DNA of 64,000 nucleotides, from positions 165,429 to 229,428 of the forward strand of contig CAVSAT010000008.1 in the NCBI GenBank assembly GCA_963726005.1. Direction: 5' to 3'. Under the pieces are notes generated by a model. The model had not been told where the DNA came from. It saw only the letters and a list, made by a program, of their open reading frames with translations, and did no database searches. This document shows positions 25,192-34,614 of this stretch, one piece after another. Made by a program: the position numbers and the translations under genes. The stretch's first letter is position 1. Each line of letters starts with the position of its first letter. The stretch comes from Bog-473 sp963726005. GTDB lineage: Bacteria; Actinomycetota; Acidimicrobiia; Acidimicrobiales; RAAP-2.

Positions 25192-26492
25192 GGCACCTTC
25201 AACAGCAGCTCGCCGCCGAGGTACGGCGCCAGGCATTCGGGCAGCAGGACACTCCCATCCTCTTGCCGCCCGTTCTCCACGAGCGCCGCCCAGATCCGCG
25301 GCCAGGCCAACGCCGAGCCGTTCACCGTGTGCACGAGCTGCAGCGGGCCCCCCCCGGCCGGGCGGTAGCGCACGTTGGCGCGACGGGCCTGGTAGTCGCG
25401 GAACCAGCTGACCGAGCTCACCTCGAGCCAGCGGTCCACCCCCGGCGCGTAGGCCTCGAGGTCGAAGGTGCGGGCCGAAGAGCCGCTGAGATCGCCCGTG
25501 CACAGGTCGAGCACCCGGTAGCGCAGCTCGAGCTCCTGGAGCATCGACTCCGCCCGCTGCAGGATGTCGGCCTGCGCATCGAGCGCACCGTCCGGCGTGG
25601 CGTAGGCGAAGAGCTCCACCTTGTCGAACTCGTGCACGCGCAGCAGCCCACGCGTGTCGCGCCCGGCCGAGCCCGCCTCGCGGCGGTAGCAGGCCGTCGA
25701 CGCGGTGAAGCGCAGCGGGAGTTGCGACTCATCCAGGATCTCGCCGCGGTGCATGGAGGTCAGGGGCACCTCCGCCGTGGGGATGAGCCACAGGTCGTCG
25801 CGTTCGACGTGGTACGCGTCGTCGGCGAACTTGGGCAGGTGCCCCGTCGAGGTCATGGTCTCGGTGAGCACGACGGTCGGCGGGCGGATCTCCTCGTAGT
25901 CCGGGGAGTGGCGATCGAGGGCGAACGCGGTCAGGGCGCGCACCAGACGCGCTCCCGGCCCGCGGTAGAGCGGGAACATGGAACCGGCCAGCCGCGCCCC
26001 GCGCTCCATGTCGAGCAGTTGCAGGGCCTCGCCGATCTCCCAGTGCGGCACCTGCTGGTGCTCCGCCCGGCCGGGCTCCGGCCGTCCCGCGTCCTGGCCC
26101 GGCCACCAGCGCCGGACCTCGACGTTGTCCTCCTCGCCCTCCCCGTCGGGCGCATCCGGGGCCGGGATGTTCGGGAGGTAGAGCAGCCCCGTGCGCAGGC
26201 GCTCCTCGGCCGCGTCCGCCGCGGCGGCGGCGGCGCGCTCGTCCTCTCCGATGCGTAGGCTCTGGGCCCGCACCTCTTCGGCGAGGGCGTCGTCACCCGC
26301 CTTCTTGGCCTGCCCCACCTGGCGCGAGAGCTCCTTCACCTCGCCGCGCAGCGCGTCGAGGCGGGTGCGCGCCGCCCGGCGCGCCACGTCGGCCTGAAGC
26401 ACGGCGTCCACCTCGGCCGCCTCCACCCCGCGCCGCGCCAGCGCGGCCTTCACCCCGTCGGGATCGTCACGCAGCACCCGGACATCGATCAT
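25188..26492 (-). CDS. serS: Seryl-tRNA synthetase
   Basis: 434 residues; charges tRNA-Ser. The N-terminal long antiparallel coiled-coil arm (about 35-105) binds the tRNA variable arm. Class II motif 2 is FTASTACYRREAGSAGRDTRGL, with the ATP-binding arginine. Motif 3 is the late GSALAWPRIWAALVENGRQ. Serine-site residues lie around TAEVPLTS. The length is normal. It is divergent from the ABC ATPase gene with 26 bases between starts, and it overlaps the DinB-like gene by 4 bases. Confidence 0.96.
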   Translation of the reverse strand: MIDVRVLRDDPDGVKAALARRGVEAAEVDAVLQADVARRAARTRLDALRGEVKELSRQVGQAKKAGDDALAEEVRAQSLRIGEDERAAAAAADAAEERLRTGLLYLPNIPAPDAPDGEGEEDNVEVRRWWPGQDAGRPEPGRAEHQQVPHWEIGEALQLLDMERGARLAGSMFPLYRGPGARLVRALTAFALDRHSPDYEEIRPPTVVLTETMTSTGHLPKFADDAYHVERDDLWLIPTAEVPLTSMHRGEILDESQLPLRFTASTACYRREAGSAGRDTRGLLRVHEFDKVELFAYATPDGALDAQADILQRAESMLQELELRYRVLDLCTGDLSGSSARTFDLEAYAPGVDRWLEVSSVSWFRDYQARRANVRYRPAGGGPLQLVHTVNGSALAWPRIWAALVENGRQEDGSVLLPECLAPYLGGELLLKVP

Positions 26493-26518
26493 CCCTGCTC
26501 AAAGTAGCCTGCGACGCC

Positions 26519-27526
26519 GTGCCGTCCGTCGAGGTCAGGGGTCTCACCGTGCGCTATGGGGCGGCGACACCCCCGGCCGTCGACGGGATCGACCTCTCGG
26601 CGGAGGCGGGCGAGGTTCTCGTTGTGCTCGGTCCCAACGGTGCCGGCAAGACGTCGACGGTCGAGACGCTCGAGGGCTACCGGCGCCCGGCCGCCGGCGA
26701 GGTCCGGGTCCTCGGGCTCAATCCCGTGGCCGACCACGCCGCGCTGACCGGCCGCGTCGGGGTCATGCTCCAACGCGGCGGCGTGTACCCGATGCTGGGG
26801 CCGCGCCGGGTCCTCGATCTCTTCGCGCGCTACTACCCCGACCCCCTGCCAACCGGCGACCTGCTCGAGCTCGTCGGCCTGCGTGCGGTGGCCGCCACGC
26901 CGTGGCGTCACCTCTCGGGCGGCGAGCAGCAACGCCTCTCCCTCGGCCTGGCGCTGGTCGGGCGGCCCGAGGTGGCGTTCCTGGACGAGCCGACCGCGGG
27001 TGTCGACCCCGAGGGGCGCATCGCGGTCCGCGGCGTGGTGGCCGGCCTCAAGGAGAAAGGGGTCTGCGTCGTCCTCACGACCCACGAGCTCACCGAGGCC
27101 GAGAGGATGGCCGACCGCATCGTGATCCTGGCGTCCGGTCGCGTCGTGCTCGAGGGCAAGCCGCACGACCTGACCGCAGGGGCAGCCGGCGCAGCCGGCG
27201 CCAGCCAGCCGGTCGTGACCTTCGGCGCGCCGCCCGCCCTCGACACCGGCGCCCTGGCGGCGTCCGTCGGCGCCGGAACCGTCGTCACCGAGACCGTCGC
27301 CGGCCGCTACCGGGTCGAAGCGGCCGCCGATCGGCCGACCCCTGCGGTCACCGCGGCCATCGCCACCTTCCTGGCCGAGCGCGGCGCCACGCTCACGGAC
27401 CTCGTGACGGGCAAGACCCTCGAGGACGTCTACTTCGAGGCGGTCGGCGCAGCAGCAGCCGTGGCCGGCGACGACCCGGTCGAGCCGGAGCGGCGCCGAA
27501 CCCAGCGGCGAGGGCCACGGCCATGA
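26519..27526 (+). CDS. ABC transporter ATP-binding protein (ABC-2 type exporter)
   Basis: 335 residues. Walker A is GPNGAGKTS (about 41-49), the signature LSGGEQQRLS, Walker B VAFLDEPTAGVD, and the H-loop TTHEL. After about residue 225 there is a DrrA/CcmA-like C-terminal extension with Ala/Gly-rich linkers. The start is GTG 26519, only 26 bases from serS, so the transcript is probably leaderless. It overlaps the permease gene by 4 bases (ATGA). In mycobacteria an ABC exporter also lies beside the ctaA/ctaB genes (recalled), which suggests a conserved but unexplained neighbourhood. Confidence 0.9.
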   Translation: MPSVEVRGLTVRYGAATPPAVDGIDLSAEAGEVLVVLGPNGAGKTSTVETLEGYRRPAAGEVRVLGLNPVADHAALTGRVGVMLQRGGVYPMLGPRRVLDLFARYYPDPLPTGDLLELVGLRAVAATPWRHLSGGEQQRLSLGLALVGRPEVAFLDEPTAGVDPEGRIAVRGVVAGLKEKGVCVVLTTHELTEAERMADRIVILASGRVVLEGKPHDLTAGAAGAAGASQPVVTFGAPPALDTGALAASVGAGTVVTETVAGRYRVEAAADRPTPAVTAAIATFLAERGATLTDLVTGKTLEDVYFEAVGAAAAVAGDDPVEPERRRTQRRGPRP

Positions 27527-28278
27527 GCATGACCACGGGCGCCCTGCGCCCGCTCAGCGCCCAGACCGGCGCCGAGATCTATATGACGCTGCGCCGCGGG
27601 GAGACGCTGCTCCTGACCCTCGGCATCCCCGTGGTGTTCCTGCTCTTCTTCTCCAAGGTGTCCGTCGTGTCGACGCCCACGGCGACGCCCGCCGACTTCT
27701 TCGTGCCCGGCATCCTCTCGCTGGCCGTCATGTCGACCGCCATGGTGTCGCTCGGCATCGCCACCGGGTTCGAGCGCGGCTACGGCGTCCTCAAGCGTCT
27801 CGGCGCGACGCCCCTCGGCCGCCCCCGGCTGCTGGGCGCGAAGATCGTCACCATCGTCGCCGTCGAGCTGGTCCAGGCGGCCGTGTTGCTGCCCGTCGGG
27901 CTCGCCCTCGGCTGGAACCCCGGCGGCAACGCATCCGCGGCGGTGGCGGGCGCCGTCGGCGCCATCCTGCTCGGCTCGGCCGCCTTCGCCGGCATCGGGC
28001 TGTTCATGGCCGGGACGCTGCGGGCCGAGGTGAACCTGGCCGCGGCCAACGGCCTCTACCTCGTGCTCCTGCTGCTCGGCGGGATGATCGTGCCGCTCTC
28101 GAAGCTCCCGAGCGGCCTGGCCTCTTTCGCCAAGGTCCTCCCCGCGGCGGCGCTCTCCACCGCACTGCACGCGACGTTGGGAGCCGGCAGCCCCGTGCCC
28201 GCCGAGTCGTGGGTCGTACTGGCCCTCTGGGCCGTGGCCGCGCCGCTGGCCGCGTCCCTCACGTTCCGCTGGGAATGA
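27523..28278 (+). CDS. ABC-2 type transporter permease
   Basis: 251 residues, six membrane helices. The classic ABC-2 region is FFVPGILSLAVMSTAMVSLGIATGFERGYGVLKRLGATPLGR, with the ERGYGVLKRLGATPL coupling helix. It forms the membrane part of the exporter with the preceding ATPase gene. The substrate is unknown. The 3' end overlaps the convergent thioredoxin-like gene by 20 bases. Confidence 0.9.
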   Translation: MSMTTGALRPLSAQTGAEIYMTLRRGETLLLTLGIPVVFLLFFSKVSVVSTPTATPADFFVPGILSLAVMSTAMVSLGIATGFERGYGVLKRLGATPLGRPRLLGAKIVTIVAVELVQAAVLLPVGLALGWNPGGNASAAVAGAVGAILLGSAAFAGIGLFMAGTLRAEVNLAAANGLYLVLLLLGGMIVPLSKLPSGLASFAKVLPAAALSTALHATLGAGSPVPAESWVVLALWAVAAPLAASLTFRWE

Positions 28279-28914
28279 GCGCCCGCTCGTCGGCGGTGAA
28301 CGAGGACGGCGTCAGGACGTCGCCCCGCACGATTCTGTCGATGGTGCCGTCGCCGTTGACGAAGACCGCGAAGGGGTCACCGTCGAAGTAGAAGGTGCCG
28401 CTGGTGACGCTGGCGTCGGGGTCGTAGGCCACCGGAAAGGTCACGCCGGTGGCCTCGATGAAGGCCCTCGCGCTCGACGACGAGTCGAGGTCGTCCACGC
28501 CCACGACGCGGACGCGCGACAGCGCGCCCCCGCCTTGTCCTGTGCCCGCACCGTCTTCGCCAGCGGCGGCAGCTCCTGGTGACAGGCCGTGCACCAGTTC
28601 CCGAAGAAGAGGAGGACGGTCGGCGTGCCGTCGGCGCCACCGTCGGGCGGCACCGACACCTGAGGCGCACCGACCGGTCCGATGTTCTGACGCGTGAACG
28701 CGGGCACCGGACTGCCCTCGTGCGCGCCCCCTGCGTTCGGCCCGCTGCCGATGCTGGTGAACAGGCCGATGCCGAGAGCGACGGCCACGACGGTGCCGAC
28801 CAGCAGGAAGATCTTGCGCGGCTTGCGAAGCGCCGACGCAGGATCTGGCTCCGCGCCCGACCCGGGAGCCGGCGCACGCGGTCCCGAGGGGTCGGGGGGT
28901 CCGGCGTCGGTCAT
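28259..28914 (-). CDS. Membrane-anchored TlpA/ResA-like thioredoxin, one frameshift
   Basis: An N-terminal cytosolic tail, one membrane helix (IFLLVGTVVAVALGIGLFTS) and then a thioredoxin domain with active site WCTAC in FFGNWCTACHQELPPLA. The frame breaks after TVRAQDKAG. Adding one C to the run of five at 28527-28531 restores AGGALSRVRVVGVDDLDS and the C-terminal half, including TGVTFPVAYDPD (the cis-Pro region). The corrected length is about 218 residues. Its likely role is extracytoplasmic thiol reduction for cytochrome or oxidase biogenesis, as suggested by ctaB 12 bases upstream in the same direction. Confidence 0.82.
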
Positions 28915-28926
28915 CGCGACGGGACG

Positions 28927-29862
28927 TTAGTGAAGGTGGTTCGTGACCAGTACGTCACCCGCCATGGCGACGAACAGCACCGTGAGGTACGTGATGGAGT
29001 ACCCGAAGACCTTCATCGCGTCACGACCGGTCACCTGGCCCTTCTGGGCCAGTCCCCACAGCCGGGTCGCGTAGTAGAGGAACCCGGCCCCGAGCACCGC
29101 GGCGGTGACCATGTAGACCCAGCCCAGGTGGGCCACGGGGCCCAAGAGGAAGGACACCGCCACCAGCGCCACCGTGTAGTACACGATCTCGGTCGCGGTC
29201 CGCCTCATCGACGCCACCACGGGGAGCATCGGCACGTCGGCCGCGGCGTAGTCCTCCTTGTAGCGCACCGCCAGCGACCAGAAGTGCGGCGGCGTCCAGA
29301 TGAAGATGATGGCGAAGAGCACCACCGGCGCCCACGCCAGGGAGTCGGTGACGGCGGCCCACCCGACCAGGACGGGCACCGCGCCCGCCGCGCCCCCGAT
29401 CACGATGTTCTGCGAAGAGCGGCGCTTGAGCCACAACGTGTAGACGAAGACGTAGAAGAGGGTGGCCGAGATGGCCAGCACCGCCGAGAGCAGGTTCACG
29501 GCCAGCCACAGCTCCACGAAGGCGGCGACTTCGAGGGACAGGGCGAAGACGAGCGCCGCAGTGGGCGTCATGGCGCCCGTCACGAGCGGTCGGTCCTTGG
29601 TCCGTTTCATCAGGCGGTCGATGTCGCGATCGACCACCATGTTGATGGCGTTGGCCCCGCCGGCCGCCAGCGCTCCGCCGGCCAGCGTGGCCGCCATGAG
29701 CCAGACGGGTGGCACGCCGCGCTGCGCCACGACCATGGTCGGGAGCGTCGTGACCAACAGGAGCTCGATGATGCGTGGTTTGGTCAGGGCGACATAGGCC
29801 CCGACCTTCGACCACGACCACCCGGCTCGCCGGATTGGAAGGGCGGGTGCCTCAATGGACAT
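28927..29862 (-). CDS. ctaB: Protoheme IX farnesyltransferase (heme O synthase)
   Basis: 311 residues with about nine membrane helices. It transfers farnesyl to heme B, giving heme O for the aa3 oxidase. Prenyl-diphosphate/Mg motif 1 is NAINMVVDRDIDRLMKRT (NxxxDxxxD), followed by KDRPL; the second acidic motif is KEDYAAAD. The opening AYVALTKPRIIELLLVTT is typical. The divergent ctaA gene starts 68 bases away and supplies the next step to heme A. Confidence 0.95.
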   Translation of the reverse strand: MSIEAPALPIRRAGWSWSKVGAYVALTKPRIIELLLVTTLPTMVVAQRGVPPVWLMAATLAGGALAAGGANAINMVVDRDIDRLMKRTKDRPLVTGAMTPTAALVFALSLEVAAFVELWLAVNLLSAVLAISATLFYVFVYTLWLKRRSSQNIVIGGAAGAVPVLVGWAAVTDSLAWAPVVLFAIIFIWTPPHFWSLAVRYKEDYAAADVPMLPVVASMRRTATEIVYYTVALVAVSFLLGPVAHLGWVYMVTAAVLGAGFLYYATRLWGLAQKGQVTGRDAMKVFGYSITYLTVLFVAMAGDVLVTNHLH

Positions 29863-29929
29863 GCGACCGACAGCTTACGGCCGGGGCACGCCCCGGACCA
29901 AGCCGCAGGTCCCGGTACGCTTGGTCCGA

Positions 29930-30897
29930 GTGTCGCGGCGCCGTACCCCCACCGTCTCGCCCTCGCTGAGCCACCGGCTCAACGTGCTCGCCCTGGTCCT
30001 GACCGCCCTCATCGTGGTCACCGGCGCGGCCGTCCGCCTGACCGGATCGGGCCTGGGCTGCACCAACTGGCCCGAGTGCAGCGCGGGACACCTGACCCCG
30101 GCGGTGCAATTCCACGGCCTGGTCGAGTTCGGCAACCGGCTCGTCACCGTCATCATCACCATCGCCGTGGCGGCGGCCTTCCTGGGCACGATCTTCCGCG
30201 CCCCCGCCGGCGCGACCTGGTCTGGCTAAGCGGGGGGCTCGTGGCGGGTGTGCTGGCTCAGGCCGTCCTCGGGGGGATCGTCGTCTACACCAAGCTCAAT
30301 CCCTACGTCGTCATGGTGCACTTCTTCGCGTCCATGCTGCTGCTGGTCGACGCCGTGGTGCTCGTGCACCGCTCGAGCCGCGACTACGCGCCGGGCTCGG
30401 CCCACCTCCTGGTGCCGCGCCCGCTCATCCGCCTCTACTACGGGCTCCTCGCGTTGCTCGCGCTGGTCATCGGCGCCGGCACCGCCACGACGGGGTCAGG
30501 TCCCCACGCCGGCGACGCCTCGGGCCAACAGGTCGCCAAGCGGCTCCCGATCGCGCTGCGCGACATGGCCGAGCTCCACTCGAGCTTGGCCCTGCTGCTC
30601 ATCGGCGTCACGATCGGCGTCGTCGTAGCGTTGCACATGGGCGACGTGCCCGAGCGGGTTCGCCGCTCGGCGCGCATCCTCATGGGGGTCATGGTGGCGC
30701 AAGCCGCGGTCGGGTACACGCAGTACTTCACGCACGTGCCGGCGCTGCTGGTCGAGGTTCACATCATCGGTGCCACCGCGCTCGTGATCGGCGCCGTGCA
30801 GACCTTCCTCGCCTGCACGTACCACGCGCCCGAGGTGCTGCCCGCCCCGCTGGTCCGCGACGCGTCGGCGCCGGGCGTCCCCATCGGCGCCCATTAG
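29930..30897 (+). CDS. ctaA: Heme A synthase, one homopolymer frameshift
   Basis: Converts heme O to heme A. The N-terminal half has GAAVRLTGSGLGCTNWPEC (the conserved GxGxGCxxWPxC region with its cysteine pair) and HGLVEFGNR (heme-ligand His). The C-terminal half carries the second His-containing helices, AELHSSLALLLIG and VEVHIIGATAL. As written, the frame ends at 30229. Adding one C to the run of five at 30201-30205 restores FRAPRRRDLVWLSGG and the full protein (about 322 residues, normal length). Because the oxidase region is otherwise intact, this is probably a consensus error. GTG 29930 is the likely start. Confidence 0.9.
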
Positions 30898-30927
30898 GCT
30901 CTCTTCCCCGTGCACCGGCACGGACCG

Positions 30928-31000
30928 GCCCCCATCGTCTAGCGGCCTAGGACACCGCCCTTTCACGGCGGCAGCACCGGTTCGAATCCGGTTGGGGGTG
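30928..31000 (+). tRNA. tRNA-Glu (TTC)
   Basis: 73 nt. The acceptor GCCCCCA/TGGGGGT pairs with a terminal G-T. The anticodon stem CCGCC/GGCGG encloses loop CTTTCAC, anticodon TTC. The T arm is ACCGG-TTCGAAT-CCGGT, and the D arm GTCTAGCGGCCTAGGAC is typical of tRNA-Glu. No CCA is encoded. Confidence 0.95.
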
Positions 31001-31051
31001 CCGAGGCATCATCGAAGGACGAGCCCGGAGGCCCTCGGTTAGCGTGCGCCG

Positions 31052-32584
31052 ATGACCGACGACCCGAAACAGGACCCACCGTGGACGCGACGCCTCTCCC
31101 GCCGGTCGCTCCTCGCCGGCACCGTCGCTTCCGGCATTGCCGCCACCGGCCTCGGGGCCGCCGTCGGCAGCGAGGCCTACGCGGCCGCGGCGACGGCCAG
31201 GGGGCTTGGAACGGGCGGATCGCTTCTCCGACCCGGGTCGCGTCCGTATCCGCATCTTCCGGTCGGTGTCGACACCATGCCGCAGATCGAGCACATCGTC
31301 GTGCTCATGATGGAGAACCACTCGTTCGACGACCACCTGGGCACGTTGGGTCGCGGCGACGGGTTGACGCTCGGGCCGGACGGAACGCCGGTCAACTACA
31401 ACCCGGATCCCTCCGGGGGCTACATACGCTCGTTCCACAACCCGAACACGTGCGGCGAGATGGATTCGGGCCGCACGCAATCATGGAACGCGTCGCACCT
31501 TTCCTGGAACAACGGCACCAACATGGGCTTCGTCAAGGCATCCGGCGGGGCGTCAATGGGCTACTGGGAGGGTGCCGACCTCCCCTTCTACCATTCGATG
31601 GCGCGTCAGTTTCCCATCGGGGACCGCTACTTCGCGTCGGTGATGGCACAGACCTACCCGAATCGCCGCTTCCTGATCGCGGGCACCGCGCTCGGGAACA
31701 TCCGTACCGACGTGTCGGGTATCTCCAAGGTCGACGCACCCAACGGCACCATCTTCGACCGGCTCGACGAGCACGGAATCTCGTGGAAGGACTACTACCC
31801 GGATCTCCCGACCTGTGCGCTCTTCGAGCCCGTCTTCTTGAACAATCCCACCAAGGCCGTTCATGTGGGCACCTTCTTCGCCGACGTCGCGTCAGGGAAC
31901 TTGCCGGCCTTCAGCCTGGTGGATCCCTACACGAACTTCTCCGAGGAGGACGGGGACATCTCGGTCGGTGAGGGATACGCCGCGCTGGTCATCAATGCGG
32001 TGCTGCAGGGGCCCGCGTGGGAGAAGACGGCGTTGATCTGGGTCTACGACGAGCACGGAGGCTGGTACGACCACGTTCCCCCGCAGCCAGCCGTGAAGCC
32101 GGACAACGTCCCGCCCGCGCTGCAGCCGGGCGACCTGCCTTTTGCGTACGACTACACGGGGTTCCGGGTTCCCTGCTGCGTCGTCTCGGCGCGCTCGAAG
32201 AAGGACTACGTGTCACATCAGACGTTCGACCACACGTCGATCCTGAAGCTGGTCGAGACCAAGTGGAATCTCCCGGCCCTGACCTACCGCGACGCCAATG
32301 CGCACAACATGTTGGACTTCTTCGATCTCACGTCGAAGAGGCCGCCTTTTGCGGAGCCCCCCGTGCTCACGGCGCCCACGAACCCGTTCTCGAGCCCTGC
32401 CGCACTTCCCCCCATGTCCATCACCCCGGCGCAGCAGGCCCTGTTCCACACCACGTGCACGGCGTTGCCGGCCGGAACCCTCCCACCCTCGAGCGCGAAG
32501 GTGTCTGCGATTCCGACCCACGCTGACGCGCTCATGGCGGACCAGCAGAGGCGGATCCAAAGAGAGATCCGGGCCCAGACGTAA
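31052..32584 (+). CDS. Tat-exported phosphoesterase (phospholipase C/acid phosphatase family)
   Basis: 510 residues of the PF04185 phosphoesterase family. The twin-arginine signal is LSRRSLLAG (about 15-23), with a hydrophobic stretch to EAYA (about 45). The metal-binding start of the enzyme is IEHIVVLMMENHSFDDHLG, the ENHSFD motif supplying ligands. Later metal sites are YPNRRFLIAGT and WVYDEHGGWYDHVPPQ. It is exported folded. The substrate may be phospholipids or phosphate esters. It is followed by a convergent secreted GH5 enzyme, so two extracellular hydrolases lie together. Confidence 0.88.
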   Translation: MTDDPKQDPPWTRRLSRRSLLAGTVASGIAATGLGAAVGSEAYAAAATARGLGTGGSLLRPGSRPYPHLPVGVDTMPQIEHIVVLMMENHSFDDHLGTLGRGDGLTLGPDGTPVNYNPDPSGGYIRSFHNPNTCGEMDSGRTQSWNASHLSWNNGTNMGFVKASGGASMGYWEGADLPFYHSMARQFPIGDRYFASVMAQTYPNRRFLIAGTALGNIRTDVSGISKVDAPNGTIFDRLDEHGISWKDYYPDLPTCALFEPVFLNNPTKAVHVGTFFADVASGNLPAFSLVDPYTNFSEEDGDISVGEGYAALVINAVLQGPAWEKTALIWVYDEHGGWYDHVPPQPAVKPDNVPPALQPGDLPFAYDYTGFRVPCCVVSARSKKDYVSHQTFDHTSILKLVETKWNLPALTYRDANAHNMLDFFDLTSKRPPFAEPPVLTAPTNPFSSPAALPPMSITPAQQALFHTTCTALPAGTLPPSSAKVSAIPTHADALMADQQRRIQREIRAQT

Positions 32585-32638
32585 CGCAACGGCTCCCAGG
32601 CAAGTTGCCGTCCAACCGAACGGGTCCACTTCCGACAC

Positions 32639-34522
32639 TCAGCCAGACGGACAGCCCCCTGCGGTCACCGAGACGTAGACCTGCTCGGGATGCCCGGTCG
32701 TCTGGATCGTGAGATGCGTCGCGCCGGGCTTCGAGGTGATGCGCCCGCCCTTGACGGCCGCGCACCACCCGTCGGAGTAGTGCTGCGACGCCGCAATGAC
32801 GATGCTCGTCACTCCGCGTGCCGCGAGCGTCGGTGCGTACACCATGTTGAAGGCGCCGGTGAAGGGGTTGAACACGATGGAATTGGGCGTGCCCGCCACC
32901 TCCTCGGGGAACGTGCGCGACAGGACCGTCACGACCGGTGTGTAGTTCCCGTCGGGCCGGACCAGACCCTCGGCCGACGACCCGGTGGGGTCGTCGTAGT
33001 ACTTCCAGGCCCAATAGGCCCAGCCGACCTGATCCAACCCCGCCCCTTCGGTGTCGAACCCGACCAGCGGCGTGCTCGTCGTCGCGCCGAATTCGCTCAT
33101 GAAGATGGCCGGCCCGCTCGACTGGTACGCCGAGCTCATCGACAGCCGAGTGATGTCCTGTTCGGCTGCCGCAGTCTCCTCGGACTGGAGACACCGCAAC
33201 AGGTTGGTCGGATTGCCGGTCAGCGGGCTGCGGTCGCCGCAGTAGACATGGAAGTTGAAGACCAGCCGCTGGAACGGCATCGGGCCCAACTGTGACGGGA
33301 TATTCCCGCCCGTGACCCAGTAGATGTCCGGCTCCACGAAGATCAGGTGGTTGCGATCGACGGCCCCGATGGCCGGGATCACTCCGTTGTCCGGCACGTC
33401 GGACGGGCACACGAGCGGGGTGGCGCCATTGGCCAGGAAGCCGGTGTGCGCCTTGCCCGTGTAGAAGCACTCCAGCTGGCCTGTGAATGTCGATTGCGAC
33501 GCGACCTGCGTCTCCGTCGAGAAGGGCTCGTTGAAGGGGTCGTAGCCGACGACCCAGCGGTTGTTCTTGAAGTAGTCCGCCACAGTCGCCCACACGAGGT
33601 CGAGGTTGCCCTGGAGGTCTCCGACCACGTCGTTGGACCAGAAGTGCTGGATGGCCGTCTGCAATTGCGCATTTGCGTAGTTGTTCGACCACCGGCCCCC
33701 GCTCGGGACGATGGGCACGTTGTTGGTGCACACGGCCCAATTGGGCGCCCCCTCGCCGCGGAAGCTCGCGTTGTACACGTCCTGATGCATGTCGAGCAGG
33801 GTGTAGATCCCGTAGCGGCTGAGCAGCTTGACCGTCGCCGCCACGTGTTGCAGGTAGCGTTCGGCCACCGCGCGGTTGAACTCGTGCGCGTTCCCCGGTG
33901 GGCCTGGCGCGCAGACCGCGGCCTGGTTCGGACCGCCTGATCCTGGTTCGAGGGCCTGCCACTCGATGCCGAGACGGACGACGTTGAACCCCAGGGTCTG
34001 CATCCTCGCCGCGTCCGCCGCGCTGAAGTCCCACGGCGTGCCCGGATCCGGGTAGGCGATGTACGGCGCATGCTTGTACACGACATTCGTGCCGTGCAGC
34101 AACACGACGCGCCCGTTGGCGTCATAGAGATACGGCCCACCCGCCGAGTGCAGGAAGGTCGGCGCGCCGTTCGATCCCTGCGAGGACACCCCGCTGCTCG
34201 ACTGGTACTGCACCCCGCGGCCGCTCAGGGCCTCGATGTGGGGCGTCAGGGCGTTCAGATTGGGCTGATTGACCACGTGGCGGGGCGCGGTCGTCGTGGT
34301 GACGGGCGACCCGACGGTCGTCGTGGTGACGGGCGACCCGACGGTCGTCGGTGCGCTCGGTGGCGTCGTAGTGGGTAGGGCCGTGGTCGTCGTGAGCGGC
34401 GCGGACGTCGTGGGGGTGGTCGCTGCCGAAACCACGTCGGCAGCCAGAACGACCGGGCCGCACGCAATTGCGACGGCAACGGTCATCTCGAGCCAGCAAC
34501 AGCGGAACCCCCTGCCACGCAT
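32639..34522 (-). CDS. Secreted GH5-family glycosidase, endoglycoceramidase-like
   Basis: 627 residues. A signal/anchor lies at 12-35, a Thr/Pro linker at 36-80, and a TIM-barrel catalytic domain from about 120. The acid/base is E332 in YDPFNEPFS and the nucleophile is E477 in FMSEFGA. LLDMHQDVY (242-250) and the start HGTNVVYK resemble endoglycoceramidase-type GH5 enzymes that cleave glycans from glycolipids. A beta-sandwich C-terminal part follows. The start is ATG 34522 (also ATG at codon 13). Cellulase-type activity is an alternative. It is convergent with the phosphoesterase gene. Confidence 0.82.
   Translation of the reverse strand: MRGRGFRCCWLEMTVAVAIACGPVVLAADVVSAATTPTTSAPLTTTTALPTTTPPSAPTTVGSPVTTTTVGSPVTTTTAPRHVVNQPNLNALTPHIEALSGRGVQYQSSSGVSSQGSNGAPTFLHSAGGPYLYDANGRVVLLHGTNVVYKHAPYIAYPDPGTPWDFSAADAARMQTLGFNVVRLGIEWQALEPGSGGPNQAAVCAPGPPGNAHEFNRAVAERYLQHVAATVKLLSRYGIYTLLDMHQDVYNASFRGEGAPNWAVCTNNVPIVPSGGRWSNNYANAQLQTAIQHFWSNDVVGDLQGNLDLVWATVADYFKNNRWVVGYDPFNEPFSTETQVASQSTFTGQLECFYTGKAHTGFLANGATPLVCPSDVPDNGVIPAIGAVDRNHLIFVEPDIYWVTGGNIPSQLGPMPFQRLVFNFHVYCGDRSPLTGNPTNLLRCLQSEETAAAEQDITRLSMSSAYQSSGPAIFMSEFGATTSTPLVGFDTEGAGLDQVGWAYWAWKYYDDPTGSSAEGLVRPDGNYTPVVTVLSRTFPEEVAGTPNSIVFNPFTGAFNMVYAPTLAARGVTSIVIAASQHYSDGWCAAVKGGRITSKPGATHLTIQTTGHPEQVYVSVTAGGCPSG
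34292..34345. repeat. 27-bp tandem repeat encoding the Thr-rich linker
   Basis: Two identical 27-base copies (34292-34318 and 34319-34345) within the GH5 gene. On the minus strand they encode a repeated TVGSPVTTT linker segment. Confidence 0.9.
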
Positions 34523-34614
34523 TCGAACCGGACCTCTCTTACGTCTGCGATCGCTCCCGCTGAGCCGCCACACTGTACTCAGGACCGATCGCCGCGGAGC
34601 GGACCGGAGCGACG

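Noticed and set aside
28579..30229. A long plus-strand frame across ctaB continuous with the second half of ctaA
   Set aside because: Its first 1.6 kb is antisense shadow of ctaB and the thioredoxin gene; only the last part is the frameshifted ctaA.
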